The notes below the pieces were generated by a model, which made no database searches, was not told where the DNA came from, and was given only the letters and a program-made list of their open reading frames with translations. 64,000 nucleotides of DNA from Branchiostoma floridae (lineage: Eukaryota > Chordata > Leptocardii > Amphioxiformes > Branchiostomatidae): positions 15,248,721-15,312,720 of the forward strand of contig NC_049995.1 of the NCBI RefSeq assembly GCF_000003815.2. Reading direction: 5' to 3'. Within the stretch, counting starts at the first letter, position 1. Each line of letters starts with the position of its first letter. Positions 1 through 11,495 of the stretch are shown one piece after another. The translations under genes were made by a program, and so were the position numbers.

Positions 1-79
1 TCATTGAACGAGTGCTCTAGAACCCATTCCTTAATTCGCTCATTAACTGAAGCTACCACCAAACAGTTTGAATGTACAG

Positions 80-145
80 GTCTCCAGACGGGTAGCAGAA
101 GCGAACATATAGGAGCGAACTACTACCCGGATGGTACCCAGCCTA
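80..145. mobile_element. fragment of a MITE (TACTACCCGG family)
   Basis: The stretch has GGGTAGCAGAAGCGAACATA followed by ACTACTACCCGGATGGTAC. The same pair occurs in a fuller element at 7031-7190, where it forms the right terminal inverted repeat. Only the right end is present here. Confidence 0.5.
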
Positions 146-1013
146 AGAGACGATTTATTGCTCCAGTGCGAAGGCCATTAAGCACCAAAGACAAACTGTG
201 GAAACTGAAGCACTCAAATTCATAACGAATAATCCACGAGCAAACACAAAGAAAACAGTTTGTAGTCTTTTTGAATATTTATTCTGCCAGAAAGAATCAA
301 ACATCAAATATTGTAAACTTGGGTGCGAAGTTTCATGACAAAAGTGGTGCGTTAAAGGGGCATTCCACTCCAGAAAGGAGTGGTGTTTTCCAATAGATAA
401 TGTGTCAATGAATACATAGTCAGCCGAATTTGTGGAATTCACCTTGGGATGAATTGGGCGATGTGTATTTTGTAAAACAATATAACACTCACTAAACCCA
501 TGCAGACCCTACCCATGCATTCCCTATACGCATAGACACTTTGTTTATTGTGCATATTTTCGGAATAAATGAGGTTCGCTAAGCACACCGAGAAGGCTAA
601 TTGTTGATAAGATAGCAAAGAATACAAGACAAGACGAGATTTCTTAGCGAACCTGAAATTAGTTTTGTAACCTTGCCTAAAAGTTTTGCATTGTATTCAG
701 CCATAGGATTAATTCAATTAGAGGGTACCTGGGGAGTTTAATAGAAGACTGAACGCTTTTTGAGGCACGTGGAGCTACCGGGTACTTTTTCGTATAATGT
801 AAAGTTGTATGCATTTATCACTTCCTAGGATTTATATATGTCGGAAAATAACACTCCCATGTGGAGTGGAATGCCCCTTTAATAACTGCACCCTCACAAC
901 ACAGATTCAGCGGATGATGAGTTGTCCTCGAACAACGTTGACAGGGGTAACTTGTACAGGCACTACAGAAACTAAAAGTGCTTTACTGTTTGAACTTGTA
1001 CGCTGCACTTTAC
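146..1013. other. no gene seen; probable 3' flank of the zinc-finger gene
   Basis: AT-rich, with only short chance frames. Two AATAAA signals for minus-strand transcripts lie at 544-549 and 278-283, the nearer one about 465 bases beyond the zinc-finger stop. Confidence 0.4.
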
Positions 1014-2318
1014 CTACATACATTTGTTAATAGAATGTTTAACTTTGTGTCTCTTTAGTGATCTTGTATCTGCAGCAGTAAAGTCACATCGGTCACACTT
1101 AAACGGCTTCTCGCCTGTGTGTTTTCTTATGTGCCTGATCAAACTTGACTTGCTAGCCGTCCCAAATCCGCACTCCTCACACAGGAAGGGTTTCTCACCG
1201 GTATGGTTGACCATATGTCTAACCAATGATTGTTTAAAGGCGGACGAATACTCACAGAAAGAACAGTTGTACGGTTTTTCGCCAGTATGTGTTCTCATGT
1301 GTACGGTGAGATAGTGTTTGTCTGCTGTCTTGAATCCGCACTCGTCACACTTGTAGGGTTTCTCACCGGTATGATTGGTCACATGGATGTCTAACTTTCC
1401 TTTGCGAGTCGAGGAATAGTCACAAAGAGAACATTTGTACGGTTTTTCACCGGTATGGGTTCTCATGTGTTTCGCCAAGTTGTATTTTATCGCTGTGCTG
1501 TACCCACACTCCACGCACATGTAGGGTTTCTCACCGGTATGCTTCGCCATATGGCTGACCAAATTCCTATTGTATATCGATGAGTATTCACATAGAGTAC
1601 ACTTGTAAGTCTTTTCGCCAGTATGCGTTCTCATATGTTTAGACAAAATATTTTTCTCTGCTGCTCTATATCCACACTGCCCACACGTGTAGGGTTTCTT
1701 ACCGATATGCTTTGCCTTGTGTCTTCTCAGTCCTTCTCTTGTATTCGTCTTGAAATCACACTTGTCACATTTGCACGGCTTTTCCCCTGTGTGCCTGGTC
1801 ATATGATGGGAGAAGGATGTTTTGTGTGCTGTTCTGTACCCACACTTATCACACATGAAGGGTTTCTCTCCTGTGTGCCTGGCCGTGTGCCTTTTCAACG
1901 AATCTTTTAGAGATGTTTTGAAATCACACTCCGTGCACTTGTAGTGCTTCTCACCCGTGTGTGTTCTCATATGTTTGGACAAGTTGGATCTATAAGCCAA
2001 TCTGAAACCGCACTCCCCGCACTTGTATGGTTTCTCACCGGTATGTTTAACAGTGTGCCTCTTTAAACGATCCTTTGTGGTTGCACTGTATTCACACTGG
2101 TCACATTTGTGCGGCTTATCTCCTGTGTGTCTAATCATATGTTGGGATAGAGACTGTTTGTAAGCCGTTCTGAACCCACATGTGTCACACCTGAACGGTT
2201 TTTCTTCGGTGTGTCTTGTCATATGTTCTTTCAGCGCCTCCTTGCGAATTGCAGTGAAATTACACTCTGTGCACTTGTACTGCTTGTCGCCGGTGTGCGT
2301 TTCCATATGTTTCGACAA
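1014..2318 (-). CDS. C2H2 zinc-finger protein, 15 complete fingers
   Basis: This 434-codon reading frame is an almost uninterrupted chain of classical C2H2 fingers: CxxC, 12 residues, HxxxH (HxxxxH not needed), repeated every 28 residues with TGEKP-type linkers. I count 15 complete fingers plus the last part of one more at the N-terminus. The short tail after the last finger is SINKCM. Such arrays bind DNA in the nucleus, but no target or partner domain (KRAB, BTB, SCAN) is visible. The ATG at the top end lies inside a finger, and an in-frame TAG sits at 2349-2351 exactly where a finger would read CG-E-C, so the frame probably began further upstream and has lost its head. Candidate poly(A) signal, minus strand, at 544-549. 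It may be a functional shortened gene or a decaying member of a large amphioxus-type zinc-finger family. Confidence 0.75.
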   Translation of the reverse strand: MSKHMETHTGDKQYKCTECNFTAIRKEALKEHMTRHTEEKPFRCDTCGFRTAYKQSLSQHMIRHTGDKPHKCDQCEYSATTKDRLKRHTVKHTGEKPYKCGECGFRLAYRSNLSKHMRTHTGEKHYKCTECDFKTSLKDSLKRHTARHTGEKPFMCDKCGYRTAHKTSFSHHMTRHTGEKPCKCDKCDFKTNTREGLRRHKAKHIGKKPYTCGQCGYRAAEKNILSKHMRTHTGEKTYKCTLCEYSSIYNRNLVSHMAKHTGEKPYMCVECGYSTAIKYNLAKHMRTHTGEKPYKCSLCDYSSTRKGKLDIHVTNHTGEKPYKCDECGFKTADKHYLTVHMRTHTGEKPYNCSFCEYSSAFKQSLVRHMVNHTGEKPFLCEECGFGTASKSSLIRHIRKHTGEKPFKCDRCDFTAADTRSLKRHKVKHSINKCM

Positions 2319-2500
2319 GTTGAAGTTGTAAGCCGTCCCGAATTCACACTATCCGCACATGTAGGGTTTCTTATCAGTATTTTTGTCCTTTGTTCCTCAA
2401 CCGCAAGTTTTCGAACTATAGTAAAGTCAATCTCATCGAACTTGAAGCGTTTTTCTACTGAAAACGTGGGGGGTTTCTCGGTGATATGGTTTTCCACGTT
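2319..2500 (-). pseudogene. broken 5' part of the zinc-finger gene
   Basis: Reading on the minus strand upstream of the intact finger array, residues resembling further fingers continue. One is intact in spacing but interrupted by TAG at 2349-2351. A preceding degenerate one (FKFDEIDFTIVRKLAVEEQ) has lost both zinc cysteines and lies in another frame, so a frameshift falls near 2385. An ATG at 2497 followed by ENHITEKPPTF could be the old start or another linker. Confidence 0.55.
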
Positions 2501-3738
2501 TAGTCGGTATATTCGACGTGGATGATATCACGTCCAGTCTTTCCTTTGCTTTTCCTCAAATATGACAACTTGCAGATAATTATGCTTTCTTGTAGCTTGT
2601 TATTTTGTCGTTGCAAAGGCCAACCTCATGCTCTAAGCACTCCCTAATATTCTTTGTCTTAAACCGTGTTCCAGGCACTGGACAGAAAGACAAGAAGATA
2701 ACAGTGAATACACATATAGAGAAGACGAACAAATCTGAGTACTATTTGCTAAATCTACGTTTATAAACTATAGATTAACCTTCAAATATAAATCGTTAAG
2801 TCTTATATATATAACAACAAATACACAGGTCACCATAACGTAACTTAACCAGTTTCTGTATCTATGTTTACACCACAAACTTGCGTCCTAAGTACCCTAT
2901 CAAGTGCAAAAGTTACCCATTATAATTACGAGATCTATAATCATTATGCTTTTCTAGTAAAGAGAGTGCGTTTAAAACTCAAAGAGTTAGCCATGTTGCA
3001 ATAATTGTACAATAAATCGTCTTCACTTACCTAAGGATTTAAAAAGACACCAGATATGCTTTCAGTTGTTATGTTCACGTCCGTTGTTTTGTTGCAAAAT
3101 AACTTCGTTACATGTTAGAGCGTTCGAGCCGCATGTTCTGTTCGAATCGTTCTACTGCTCAATTCGAACACGCGTGTGTTCTATAGTTCTATAGTGTATG
3201 TGCGAACAGTTACCTCAAATAACCTTTCTGATGGGACTGTAAACAGACGTTTACATATCGGGAAATGAAATAGCATTGAAGAAAAGTACCTGACAGTGTT
3301 GTTGTTCTTGTTTCTTATGTTATAAATTGTATATTCACCTCAACGTTAAAATGTTTCAAAGATTGACGTGATATAGGTCATTGACGACCTATTTGCCAGC
3401 TAAACGTTCATAATTTACCACGCATTCCTCTGAAAGGATGCCTACTACTACCTCTGCAAGAAGACAAAAATTATGACTTTTCTGGTAACGTTGAATATTG
3501 GAAAAAAATAACATATTGAAGGAAAGTGTTTGGTAGCTTTCAGGGTTCAAATAAAGCGGACTTGGCAAGAAAGGAAGTGCTTATGGGTTATGAGAGAACT
3601 ATAATTAGGACGTTCGTCATACCATTGTTATCAGATGGCAAAAATAGTACCCCTCAAGCGGTGACCCAAATACCTTGTGAAAAAGTTTGAAAACACACAA
3701 AGACGATCTTACAGTGGCACGTGGCGCAGTGGCATGTT
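2501..3738. other. no gene or repeat recognised
   Basis: AT-rich spacer upstream of the zinc-finger gene. A cluster of GTTCGAA/TTCGAAC words around 3120-3190 resembles pieces of the foldback repeat seen at 23.1 and 30.0 kb, but is too diffuse to call. Confidence 0.3.
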
Positions 3739-3985
3739 GCCATCACGGGTGGCCTAGTTGTTATCTCAGCATCCCGAGGTACTGGGTTCGAATCTGTGAC
3801 AGGTCCCGATGCTATGCACTTCCAAAAGCACTCAAAATGAATATCTTGCATCGCATAGGGACGTCCGACCTTTGCTAGGGCATTGCTTTAGCACGTAAAA
3901 GAACCCACCACAGTTATCGAAATGAGTGGTGTAACGTTACATCCAGTTGTGAGTGTATCAAATACAAGCACATCTGCCTAAATAT
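3739..3985 (+). mobile_element. tRNA-derived SINE
   Basis: An internal RNA polymerase III promoter is visible: an A-box-like GGTGGCCTAGTTGTTATC near 3749 and a B box GGGTTCGAATC near 3784, spaced as in a tRNA. A non-tRNA body follows (GGGACGTCCGACC, then AAAAGAACCCACCACA near 3895), a layout typical of invertebrate tRNA SINEs. No clear poly(A) or target duplication was found. Confidence 0.6.
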
Positions 3986-6725
3986 GTAGCTTGTTGGTTC
4001 AATACAAACTTTATTTAACTTGTAACGCCGTGAGACGGTTTACCACTAAAAAGAATAGTGCAATAAAGAAGAACTAAAACCGCGAAAGTTGGACAAAGGC
4101 ACGAAAGATCATGGAGCTTTGTGAGTGTTGTTTATTACGACGATGTTCTCCCTTTGTTTACGATCAAAACAGTTCCTCACGTGGGTTCCAACTATTGCCT
4201 GGGGCAAGCAAGAGCTCTCTTTTAGAATTCAGAGACCCGCCTTCCAAGAATTCTACCACCCCTTATCGAGGTGGTTTCTCCCTGTGACACCAATTTTCCA
4301 CTTGACAGTTCCTACCAGAGAGTACGCCCATTCATCACGTAAAGTCCTTACGTGTCAAGGCGGCTCTATGTGCGTCATTTCACCACCACCTTAGCCGCCA
4401 TTGTGGAGAAGACTTGAGGCATGGAGAGGTACTACAACCAAGGAGGTGGGTTTAAACTTATATCATCTTGATCACATGCCTGTTACATTTATTTATTACC
4501 GTATAGAAAATGAAGCCCATTTGTAGTAGAGTGCTCTATATACAGTGATATACGTAATTCTTCCAGCATTGCTCCCAGTGTAGACACACGATGTAAACAA
4601 GCAACCAAAGACGACTTATTTGTATGTATTATGACAGCCACAGACAACATTGTACAACAAAAACTATCTGGGTTCGTATACACTTGTTTTAAGAAGAGGG
4701 AAGAGTCATGTTAACAATAGCTAGCAACAGTGATAGCATGGCTTGACTGTGAAACAAACACAGCCAGAGCTGTATAACTAGTCAAGTGGTATTGCAGAGG
4801 GTCTAACTCTGTTGATAAAGGCAATACAGAATGTGTGTTTGAACAGAAAACAACTGTTACATTATGTTACCGGCATCATTGCATTGTAGTCTCGTCTCTG
4901 CATAGATAAGAGACTTTCTGGAGACCTTAACAGCAAAGAACCAGACGTTATTCTCCCCAAGACAAGTTCAATGATGACCTTGAAAGACACTGAGGTCACT
5001 GTAGGAAACGTAATAGAATAATGTTCTATCTCATTATGTAGCGAGCGTTATGCAACAGCATTATGTAAAGGAATGGCGTAACAACATGAACAAATACCCG
5101 CACAAACTTAGGTCACGTAAGCACCGCAGTCTGGGTTGTATTTATACAATAATGCCAACCTATTGAACGTTTTAAAACCCTCATATTTAGTTCATAGGCA
5201 CTTTGTCGAATGTGTTCAACTTTGGACGATTTTAAAACCACGTGTACGACAGTAGTATTGGTACGATTTTAACGTTACTCTTCCATTTAAAAGGTAGGCG
5301 TACATGCTAAAAAGCATGATTATAAACGCACCCTTCGTGTGGTATTCAACTGAAATGCCTTCGCAATGCGTAGAACGAAAACTACACCGCATCAGTGCAA
5401 CTCCGTGAGTGGAAGTAATCCAGCCCCAGTCAGTTCATATGTAGAATTTTGTGTGAAGAAACAAAAGTAGGACACAGGAGTTACTTCTGACTTCTTTGAT
5501 CCTGTGAAATGGGTTGAAAGTAATTAGACGGAGGCATTCTTTTTAATCTCCTTATCAACTTACTTGCCGGAGGGTAGAACGGAAGCGGGTCACACACAAA
5601 CATACAGCTATGTCTTATCTTTTTTTTACCTTCGCCAAGAAGGTTATGTTTTCGGTAGCGTTGGTATGTATGTATGCGTGTTTATGGGCGCACAGCATAA
5701 TTCTAGAAGGCCTATGGGGGTAGCTCTTGGTGAATATGTTTCATTCAAAGAAAGGAAAGGAATTGAATAGTTGATTCTACATTTTTTGCACAACTGAGAG
5801 TCACGACAATGACATGTTTACAAACATAAACTAGACTACACAAACTTGCAAACAAATACACAAACGTGGACTTAAGTCTACTACAACTACTGTACACTAG
5901 ACTACGATACTCTTACGGTCTCTTCTCTCTTTGCTAGCGATAGCAAAAATTGTAGGGATTTAGCTATAGTCGTCTTATTAACGTAGTTTTTAGTCAGTTT
6001 TCATCATTAGCAAAATTTATGATGAAAAATGAGCAATAGTAGGAGAGGAGAGAACATACAGAGAGAACACACCTGAGAATGCATGAATGATTTGCATGTG
6101 TCAGACTGACGATCGCCAGAGGCTATGCAGATATCTATCAGTAGAGCGCATCCTTTGAATTCTGCTGTTGTTGTTTTTGAGGACAGACAGACCAAGACAG
6201 ACACATTCTTTCGACAGAAATTGTCAAGACATGTATTTATAGAAAGCATTAGAATATTAGAAAAATACATGGAGCCAACGGTATGTATGGTATTATCATA
6301 AAAACGTTGCTGAAAATAAACTGGAACGACGAATAAAAGAGAATGAGTGACGATAGAATTAAGAAAAGTAGATATTAAGCAAAGGACACAAAGAAGACAT
6401 TCTACAGGGCCAATAGTTAACGACTCCTTAAAAACCTATGATTATGACCGTATACTCCACTCCCTTCACAGAACTGCAATTATGACCACTTGATTACCCT
6501 GATAGTCCATGCAGATGTAAATACTTTACTCATTCCCATGCTTTACCTATGTTTTTACAACATTTAGTACTATTTTCAATTGTTGTATTTTCTAAACGTT
6601 CTTCTCCTCTGTTAAAAAGTATGATACTACAAAAGACTTGCAAAACAGGCCGTGAGGCACTGAGAAAGACCCGGGTTCTTACATCTGCTTGAAATTACCC
6701 TCCCACTTCTTTAATTAGGCCATGT
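3986..6725. other. spacer without recognised genes
   Basis: Nothing protein-like or RNA-like stands out. Around 5625-5760 is a repeat beginning CTTCGCCAAGAAGGTTATG with short TATG runs; a related sequence with a longer (TATG)n tract is at 63490-63600. Confidence 0.35.
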
Positions 6726-6970
6726 TGATTTGATTATATGGATGACATCCTCTGGGAACACCCAAACTAAAGCGTTCGTGCAAATAAAAAAAGTTGACTT
6801 CATTATAAGATCTAAGTGGTCAGGAAGGTTGAACAAATTACTAAACACACAGAGTACCGTACTACGGTATACCAAAGAATGGATTCATTTTTGTTGTTGC
6901 ATAATTTCTTTTTTGAGCATAGAATTGAGTTTTGCATTCTATGACATTATCATCCGTTTTCAGATTTGTT
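6726..6970. repeat. dispersed ~250-bp repeat, copy 1
   Basis: Aligns by eye with 62350-62610: shared words include GATGACATCCTCTG, CAGAGTA, TTTTATGACATTA-like text and a common end near AGATTTG. No terminal repeats were found, so the class is unknown. Confidence 0.5.
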
Positions 6971-7030
6971 TTTTGCAATCTAAGGCATATTTTTATTCAT
7001 TTTGCTACTGCTTTCTCGGTACGACGTACA

Positions 7031-7190
7031 AGCCTGGGTGCCACCCGGAAAGTAGTTCGCTCCGACGCGTATTACACACTATATACAGTCGCTTCTAGCT
7101 CTTACATTCATCATACACCATATACTGTCGCTTCTCTGGGTAGCAGAAGCGAACATATGAGCAAACTACTACCCGGATGGTACAGAGGCT
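7031..7190. mobile_element. MITE with AGCCT...ACTACCCGG terminal inverted repeats
   Basis: The left end AGCCTGGGTGCCACCCGG then AGTAGTTCGCTC is mirrored at the right by GAGCAAACTACTACCCGG then ATGGTACAGAGGCT. The centre holds a repeated TATACWGTCGCTTCT. It has no coding capacity. Confidence 0.6.
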
Positions 7191-7209
7191 AAAGATTCAC
7201 GGTATGGAT

Positions 7210-7382
7210 TAATCTCCAAGCAGATCCTACGGTAGCATAAGATAGTATCAAAAGCTGGTAGAGGATTGAAGGCCGCTTAGGACTGTGTTTCGCTACCGGC
7301 AAATGCACACCTCTTAGCTGACTACACTCCTTGGCTAGTTTAGTACTATCTTAAGCCATCGTAGGATCTGCTTGTAGATTAG
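7210..7382. mobile_element. hAT-like MITE (TCTCCAAGCAG family), copy 1
   Basis: Terminal inverted repeats TAATCTCCAAGCAGATCC and its complement enclose ~170 bp. GTATGGAT occurs directly before the element (7202-7209) and after it (7383-7390), an 8-bp target duplication as made by hAT transposases. Non-autonomous. Confidence 0.65.
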
Positions 7383-7479
7383 GTATGGATGACGTTTTGT
7401 GTTGAAACGGCCGAATATTCATGCACTCGGATGCCATCCATATAATAAAACCAACGCAGCTTAATGGCCACTTCAAACA

Positions 7480-7647
7480 ATTTCCAAGCAGATCCTACGA
7501 TGGCATAAGATTGTACCAAACTGGCCAAGTAGTGTAGTCAGCCAAGAGGTGTCCATTTGCCCCAGTAGTGAAACACACTCCTACGCTGGCTTCACTCCAC
7601 TGCCAGCTTTTGATACTTATGCCATCGTACGATCTGCTTGGAGATTA
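7480..7647. mobile_element. hAT-like MITE (TCTCCAAGCAG family), copy 2
   Basis: Same ends and length as the element at 7210. Its right flank (AGGTATGGGTGAT, CGGCCGAATATT, ATGCCATCCATATA-like, AATGGCCACTTCAAAC) also matches the right flank of that copy, so this is a tandem duplication of element plus ~96 bp of flank rather than a second insertion. Confidence 0.65.
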
Positions 7648-7889
7648 ATTAGGTATGGGTGATTTTTTTGTGTGGAAACGGCCGAATATTGCTGCGCGCG
7701 CGGATGTCATCCATATAGTCAAACCAATGCAGCCTAATGGCCACTTCAAACCCTTGGAGACTGATTGAATAGAACAGCTGGCCACCGACCCAGAAAACAG
7801 CCCTCGGTATTTAAATCTAACCTTTTCAAACTGGTTCACCAACTAGCGTGAGTCATGATTGGGGGATTAACTATCATAACAACCTGTAA

Positions 7890-8222
7890 CAGGGCTCGAA
7901 ATACCACCTGCATATGCACATTAGTGCAGGTAAAATTGGAGCTGTGCAGGTATTTCTGGTGTCTACCTGCACCTAACTTGCACTGGTCCATGTACTGGGT
8001 TTTATACATAAAATGTCATATGATGTAGGTGCATGTGGATTGTTATTAGCTGCATGGAATGTTACTACCTATAAAGTATGTGGTTCCTGAACAATTGTAG
8101 TATGATCCATACTTCCTAAGTATAAATTCAGAGTGGTGCAGGTAAAATTTGTCTGGTGCAGGTAATTTTCAATGTTATCTGCACCAGTGGAGGTGTGCAG
8201 AAAAAAGGATTTTAAGCCCTGC
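7890..8222. mobile_element. non-autonomous hAT-like element, CAGGGCTCGAAAT ends
   Basis: Left end CAGGGCTCGAAATACCACCTGC; right end complementary, GCAGAAAAAAGG then TTTTAAGCCCTG. Internal GTGCAGGTAAAATT is repeated in both orientations. CAGGG termini fit hAT elements. I could not find a clean 8-bp target duplication. Confidence 0.5.
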
Positions 8223-8633
8223 GTAAGCACGAGAGGTCACAGGTCAATCTGACTAAATCCTCTCCCGCGCAGAAAGATGTAAACAAAACACAGATGACTG
8301 TTACGACAGGAATTGTGATTGCTACAGGCTTCAAGCTTTTATCAAGGCTATTCCGAGTTTTTTTTGTTTTTTTTTAAATGTGTTTCTGTAACGCATTGTA
8401 TGTCGTTCAGTATGACTTAACTTAATGACGAGACAAAACTATATGTACGTCCCAACCCATTGGGCTGTCGGCCAGTCGATTAGCAATACTTGGAATAGAT
8501 ACTTCATAATGTGTAACAATAGAATAATTACTTTTGACTCAAAATAAAATTTGGCTACCAAAATAGCAAAATACTAGTAATTTGAGTTCCCTTAAGCTTG
8601 CAGCTGTCTTTCAACTTACGGCTAGCATTCACT

Positions 8634-8712
8634 ATGCCAAGCAAAGCCAACATCGGATGGTACGCTGCACTAGTGTGGCTTTTCACTGCATTGCTGCTTT
8701 ATTTCCAGTTGG
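8634..8712 (+). CDS. possible signal-peptide exon (exon 1 of the Gly-rich gene?)
   Basis: From ATG 8634 the frame reads MPSKANIGWYAALVWLFTAL followed by LLYFQL: a charged start, then a long hydrophobic core, as in a signal peptide or anchor. A GT donor candidate (G|GTAGCG) at 8713 would leave phase 1, which matches the phase of the exon starting at 12177. Joined, the junction codon is Gly. Against it: the intron would be 3.46 kb, the donor is weak, and it coincides with the end of a MITE. The link to the downstream gene is conjecture. Confidence 0.3.
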
Positions 8713-8713
8713 G

Positions 8714-9274
8714 TAGCGCTACTTCACCTTTATCCGCGGGGAAACTTATATCCGCTCCTTTGCCGCAGTGTATTTCGTGATATTAAATCGAAGGACGTGA
8801 ATCTTAAATTGTTGTATTTTCACAATATAAGAGCAAATGTCTGTATGGATCAAACAATGGTGGCAAAGGTCAAAAAATAGATTTGGCTCATATTTTGCAC
8901 AGTGATAGTACTTGGTCCACAACCCCTCAAAATAGCTTTCTTTTAGATCAAAACTCCTTGTTGCCATGGTAACGGGCCAACGAAGTTTTCTAGCCATTTT
9001 CCCCAATTTCCGCATCTCAAAAACACAGAAATTGGCATACTTTACGGCATTGTCACTCCAACACCTTTTATTATATCGTCAAAAAACAAAACAACGCCTG
9101 AATAGACCAACATTTTGGCTTTTTAGAAATTGTATTGAAATTTCCAACGAGATAAAATTGAGTTCTTGGTAAGTAAGATTAAAAGCACCGTCCGTCGATT
9201 TGATGTCCCCAGACACCCTGCTTTTATCACAACGGATATAGGTTACCCCATGGATAAAGGTGAACTAGCGTTAT
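8714..9274. mobile_element. MITE with TTCACCTTTATCCG terminal inverted repeats, copy 1
   Basis: Left TAGCGCTACTTCACC then TTTATCCGCGGGG and CTTATATCCG; right CGGATATAGGTTACCCC then ATGGATAAAGGTGAAC and TAGCGTTATA. The two ends are inverted repeats of ~43 bp. A second copy lies at 47404-47618 and a fragment at 27339-27455. Confidence 0.65.
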
Positions 9275-9937
9275 ATATATTCTTCGATGAAGGTTATTAG
9301 AAATCAAGGTAAAAAGATACGCCAAACACCAGTTACCCTTTGACAAGCAACTTGATATGATTTTGGAAACGGTCATACACCCAAAATTGTCTTCAGCTCT
9401 TTTCTTCTCTTGAACATTCATAGTTAGGGTACATTTTGTATTATATATAAAAGACCAGTCTCTCCAAGATCACTTCAGTTTCACTGACGAAAGATGGTGG
9501 TTGCCATCCGTTTCGAAAACCATATCCAATTGCTTGTCGAGTAACTGATTTTTGGATCGTTATATGCTGCCTTCTGCTCCTTCTGCATTGTGAGCTCTAT
9601 ATATGTCGCTTCTGCTTTAGGTCAACACCGCGGCAGTACGGGCTCGACTGCCACGCTTTCCACGAGCAGCTCGCTTGACTCCTCGGTCTCCTGGGATGCC
9701 TGCACGTCTGTTGTCTCCTTCAGATCAGAGCGAGACAAGCAAGGCATGAGAATACGCTATGAGCCGAGACTTGCTAGCGCTAGTAAGTTGCTTTCTGCAG
9801 ATTCTTTCTTGCTTCTTGCGATTCCTGCACTTTTGTAGAATAATCATGTTCATAGGATGGAGCAGCGAGACAAGCCAGACTGGAGAATATGCTTCGAGCC
9901 GAGACTAGCTAGCGCCAGTAAGTTGCTTGAAGTGCAG
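9275..9937. other. repeat-rich spacer, no gene seen
   Basis: Contains two direct copies of GAGACAAGCMAG then GAGCCGAGACTWGCTAGCGC and AGTAAGTTGCTT (9732-9800 and 9864-9927), with related text again at 10225-10310. No coding signal. Confidence 0.4.
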
Positions 9938-10222
9938 TCAGACGAGCGTGTATATCAAGCCCGTATGAGGTTCGTACTGACAAGTATTTTCATACGCAGC
10001 CGCACGGACAATACGCATCAGATAGGCATCTCAATCGTTTTGAGCCAGTTTTAGGTGCGTGTACTGGTCCGTGCTGTACGCGTACCTGCGTGCCTATTTA
10101 TAAAACTGACACAAAACGACCGAGATGCGTATGAGGTGCGTATTGTGCGTACGACTGCGTATGGAAACATGTCAGTCAATACGGCCCTCATACAGACTTG
10201 ATATGCACGCTCGTGTGACTCC
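9938..10222. mobile_element. foldback element with ~125-bp arms
   Basis: The arm starting AGTCAGACGAGCGTG at 9938 is mirrored by the arm ending CACGCTCGTGTGACT near 10222. Matching stretches such as CATACGCAGYCG and GTCGTTTTGTGTCAGTTTTA-like text run through both. The RNA or DNA strand would fold into one long hairpin. Likely a MITE; no target duplication found. Confidence 0.55.
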
Positions 10223-10708
10223 ACCTTTGCTGCTCTTTCTTGCTTCATGCGTTTCTTGAGGGTACTGCACTTTCGTGGAGGGGCCCATTTTCACAGGATG
10301 GAACAACAAAAACGCATCGGCCATTGAGATCACCTAAAGATTATTGAAAGAGATCACTTCAATTTCATTGAGACCTTGGAGATCATTGAGAACTTATTGA
10401 AAGACCTTTGAAAGTTCTGTTGAGAGTTTCGTCTCTCATGTCCTTGGTCTCATTTTTAGAGAGGTACAAGTAATAAACTTGGCACAAAATGTTTGGAAAA
10501 TTCAACTTTGTCTGATCATATTACCGACATCTCTTATTTCTACCGTTTGCCTTATTACTAATTATTACCGTTATACATTCATTTCAATGTATCATACAGG
10601 CATTAGAAAGCCTGTGAGATGAGATTTCCTTTACTATGATACCGGAAATACAATCGACTAAAATTGAATATCCCATTTTTTATAAACAACGTAGGCAGTT
10701 GCTCAGTG

Positions 10709-10871
10709 TAGTCTGCAAGCAAACCCTACGGTGCCTAAAGAGATAGCATCAAAGCTGGCAAAGGAGTATAGCCGGCCAAAGGGAGTCAAACGGGCACCTG
10801 GTGCTGCTATACTAAGTCGCCAGCTTTGATGATACTATTTCTAAGGCACCGTAGGATCTGCTTGGAGACTA
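10709..10871. mobile_element. hAT-like MITE (TCTCCAAGCAG family), copy 3
   Basis: Termini TAGTCTGCAAGCAAACCCTA and GGATCTGCTTGGAGACTA flank 163 bp. The 8-bp sequence GCTCAGTG stands at 10701-10708 and again at 10872-10879, a perfect target duplication. Confidence 0.75.
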
Positions 10872-11073
10872 GCTCAGTGTACAGTAAGGGCATTACAATA
10901 CATCTTTTTATGATTATATACATAAATTTGTTCCAGTTATGGCAGCAGCGACATCTAGCGAGAGGGATGTGATGGGCAAACTTGCAGGCTTGTCCCAAGC
11001 GGTAGGAAGTGCCCAACGTAAAGGTGCATGGACTTCATTTGATTTGATTTTCAATTGATACGAAGAAATAGTC

Positions 11074-11341
11074 AAATACAATTCAATCACTAAAACTAGA
11101 TTAAAAAAAGGAGATTTACTTCCGGACGTTTCGAGTTACATCCATCACTCTTTTTCAGTGTCACTAGAATGGACTGGCAGAACAATGAAATGCAATTACA
11201 GTTAATTAGAAAGAACGGTTGAACATATCAATTCACTAGCTCCTAGCTAGCGTATGCAGTGTCCCCCAAATGAAACGAAACATTCAGAAGTAAATCTCCG
11301 TTTCTTATCCAATTGTAGAGATTGAATTGTATTTGAATCTT
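11074..11341. mobile_element. foldback MITE with ~50-bp arms
   Basis: Left arm CAAATACAATTCAATCACTA then GGAGATTTACTTC is mirrored by GAAGTAAATCTCC then TAGAGATTGAATTGTATTTG on the right. Inside the left arm is CGTTTCGAGTTACAT...TTTTTCAG, a motif shared with the foldback elements at 26.3 and 29.5 kb. Confidence 0.6.
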
Positions 11342-11495
11342 GCTCACCTGGATGTCTAACCTTCATTTATGATATGGAGAAATACCCTCAGCTTGCTCTC
11401 GCAATTAACTCAAAGATCGTCAATCCATAAAACCTTTTGTCTTATACAAATAAATCAAGGTAAGGGTAAAGAAAAATATTTTCAAAAACTTTGTG

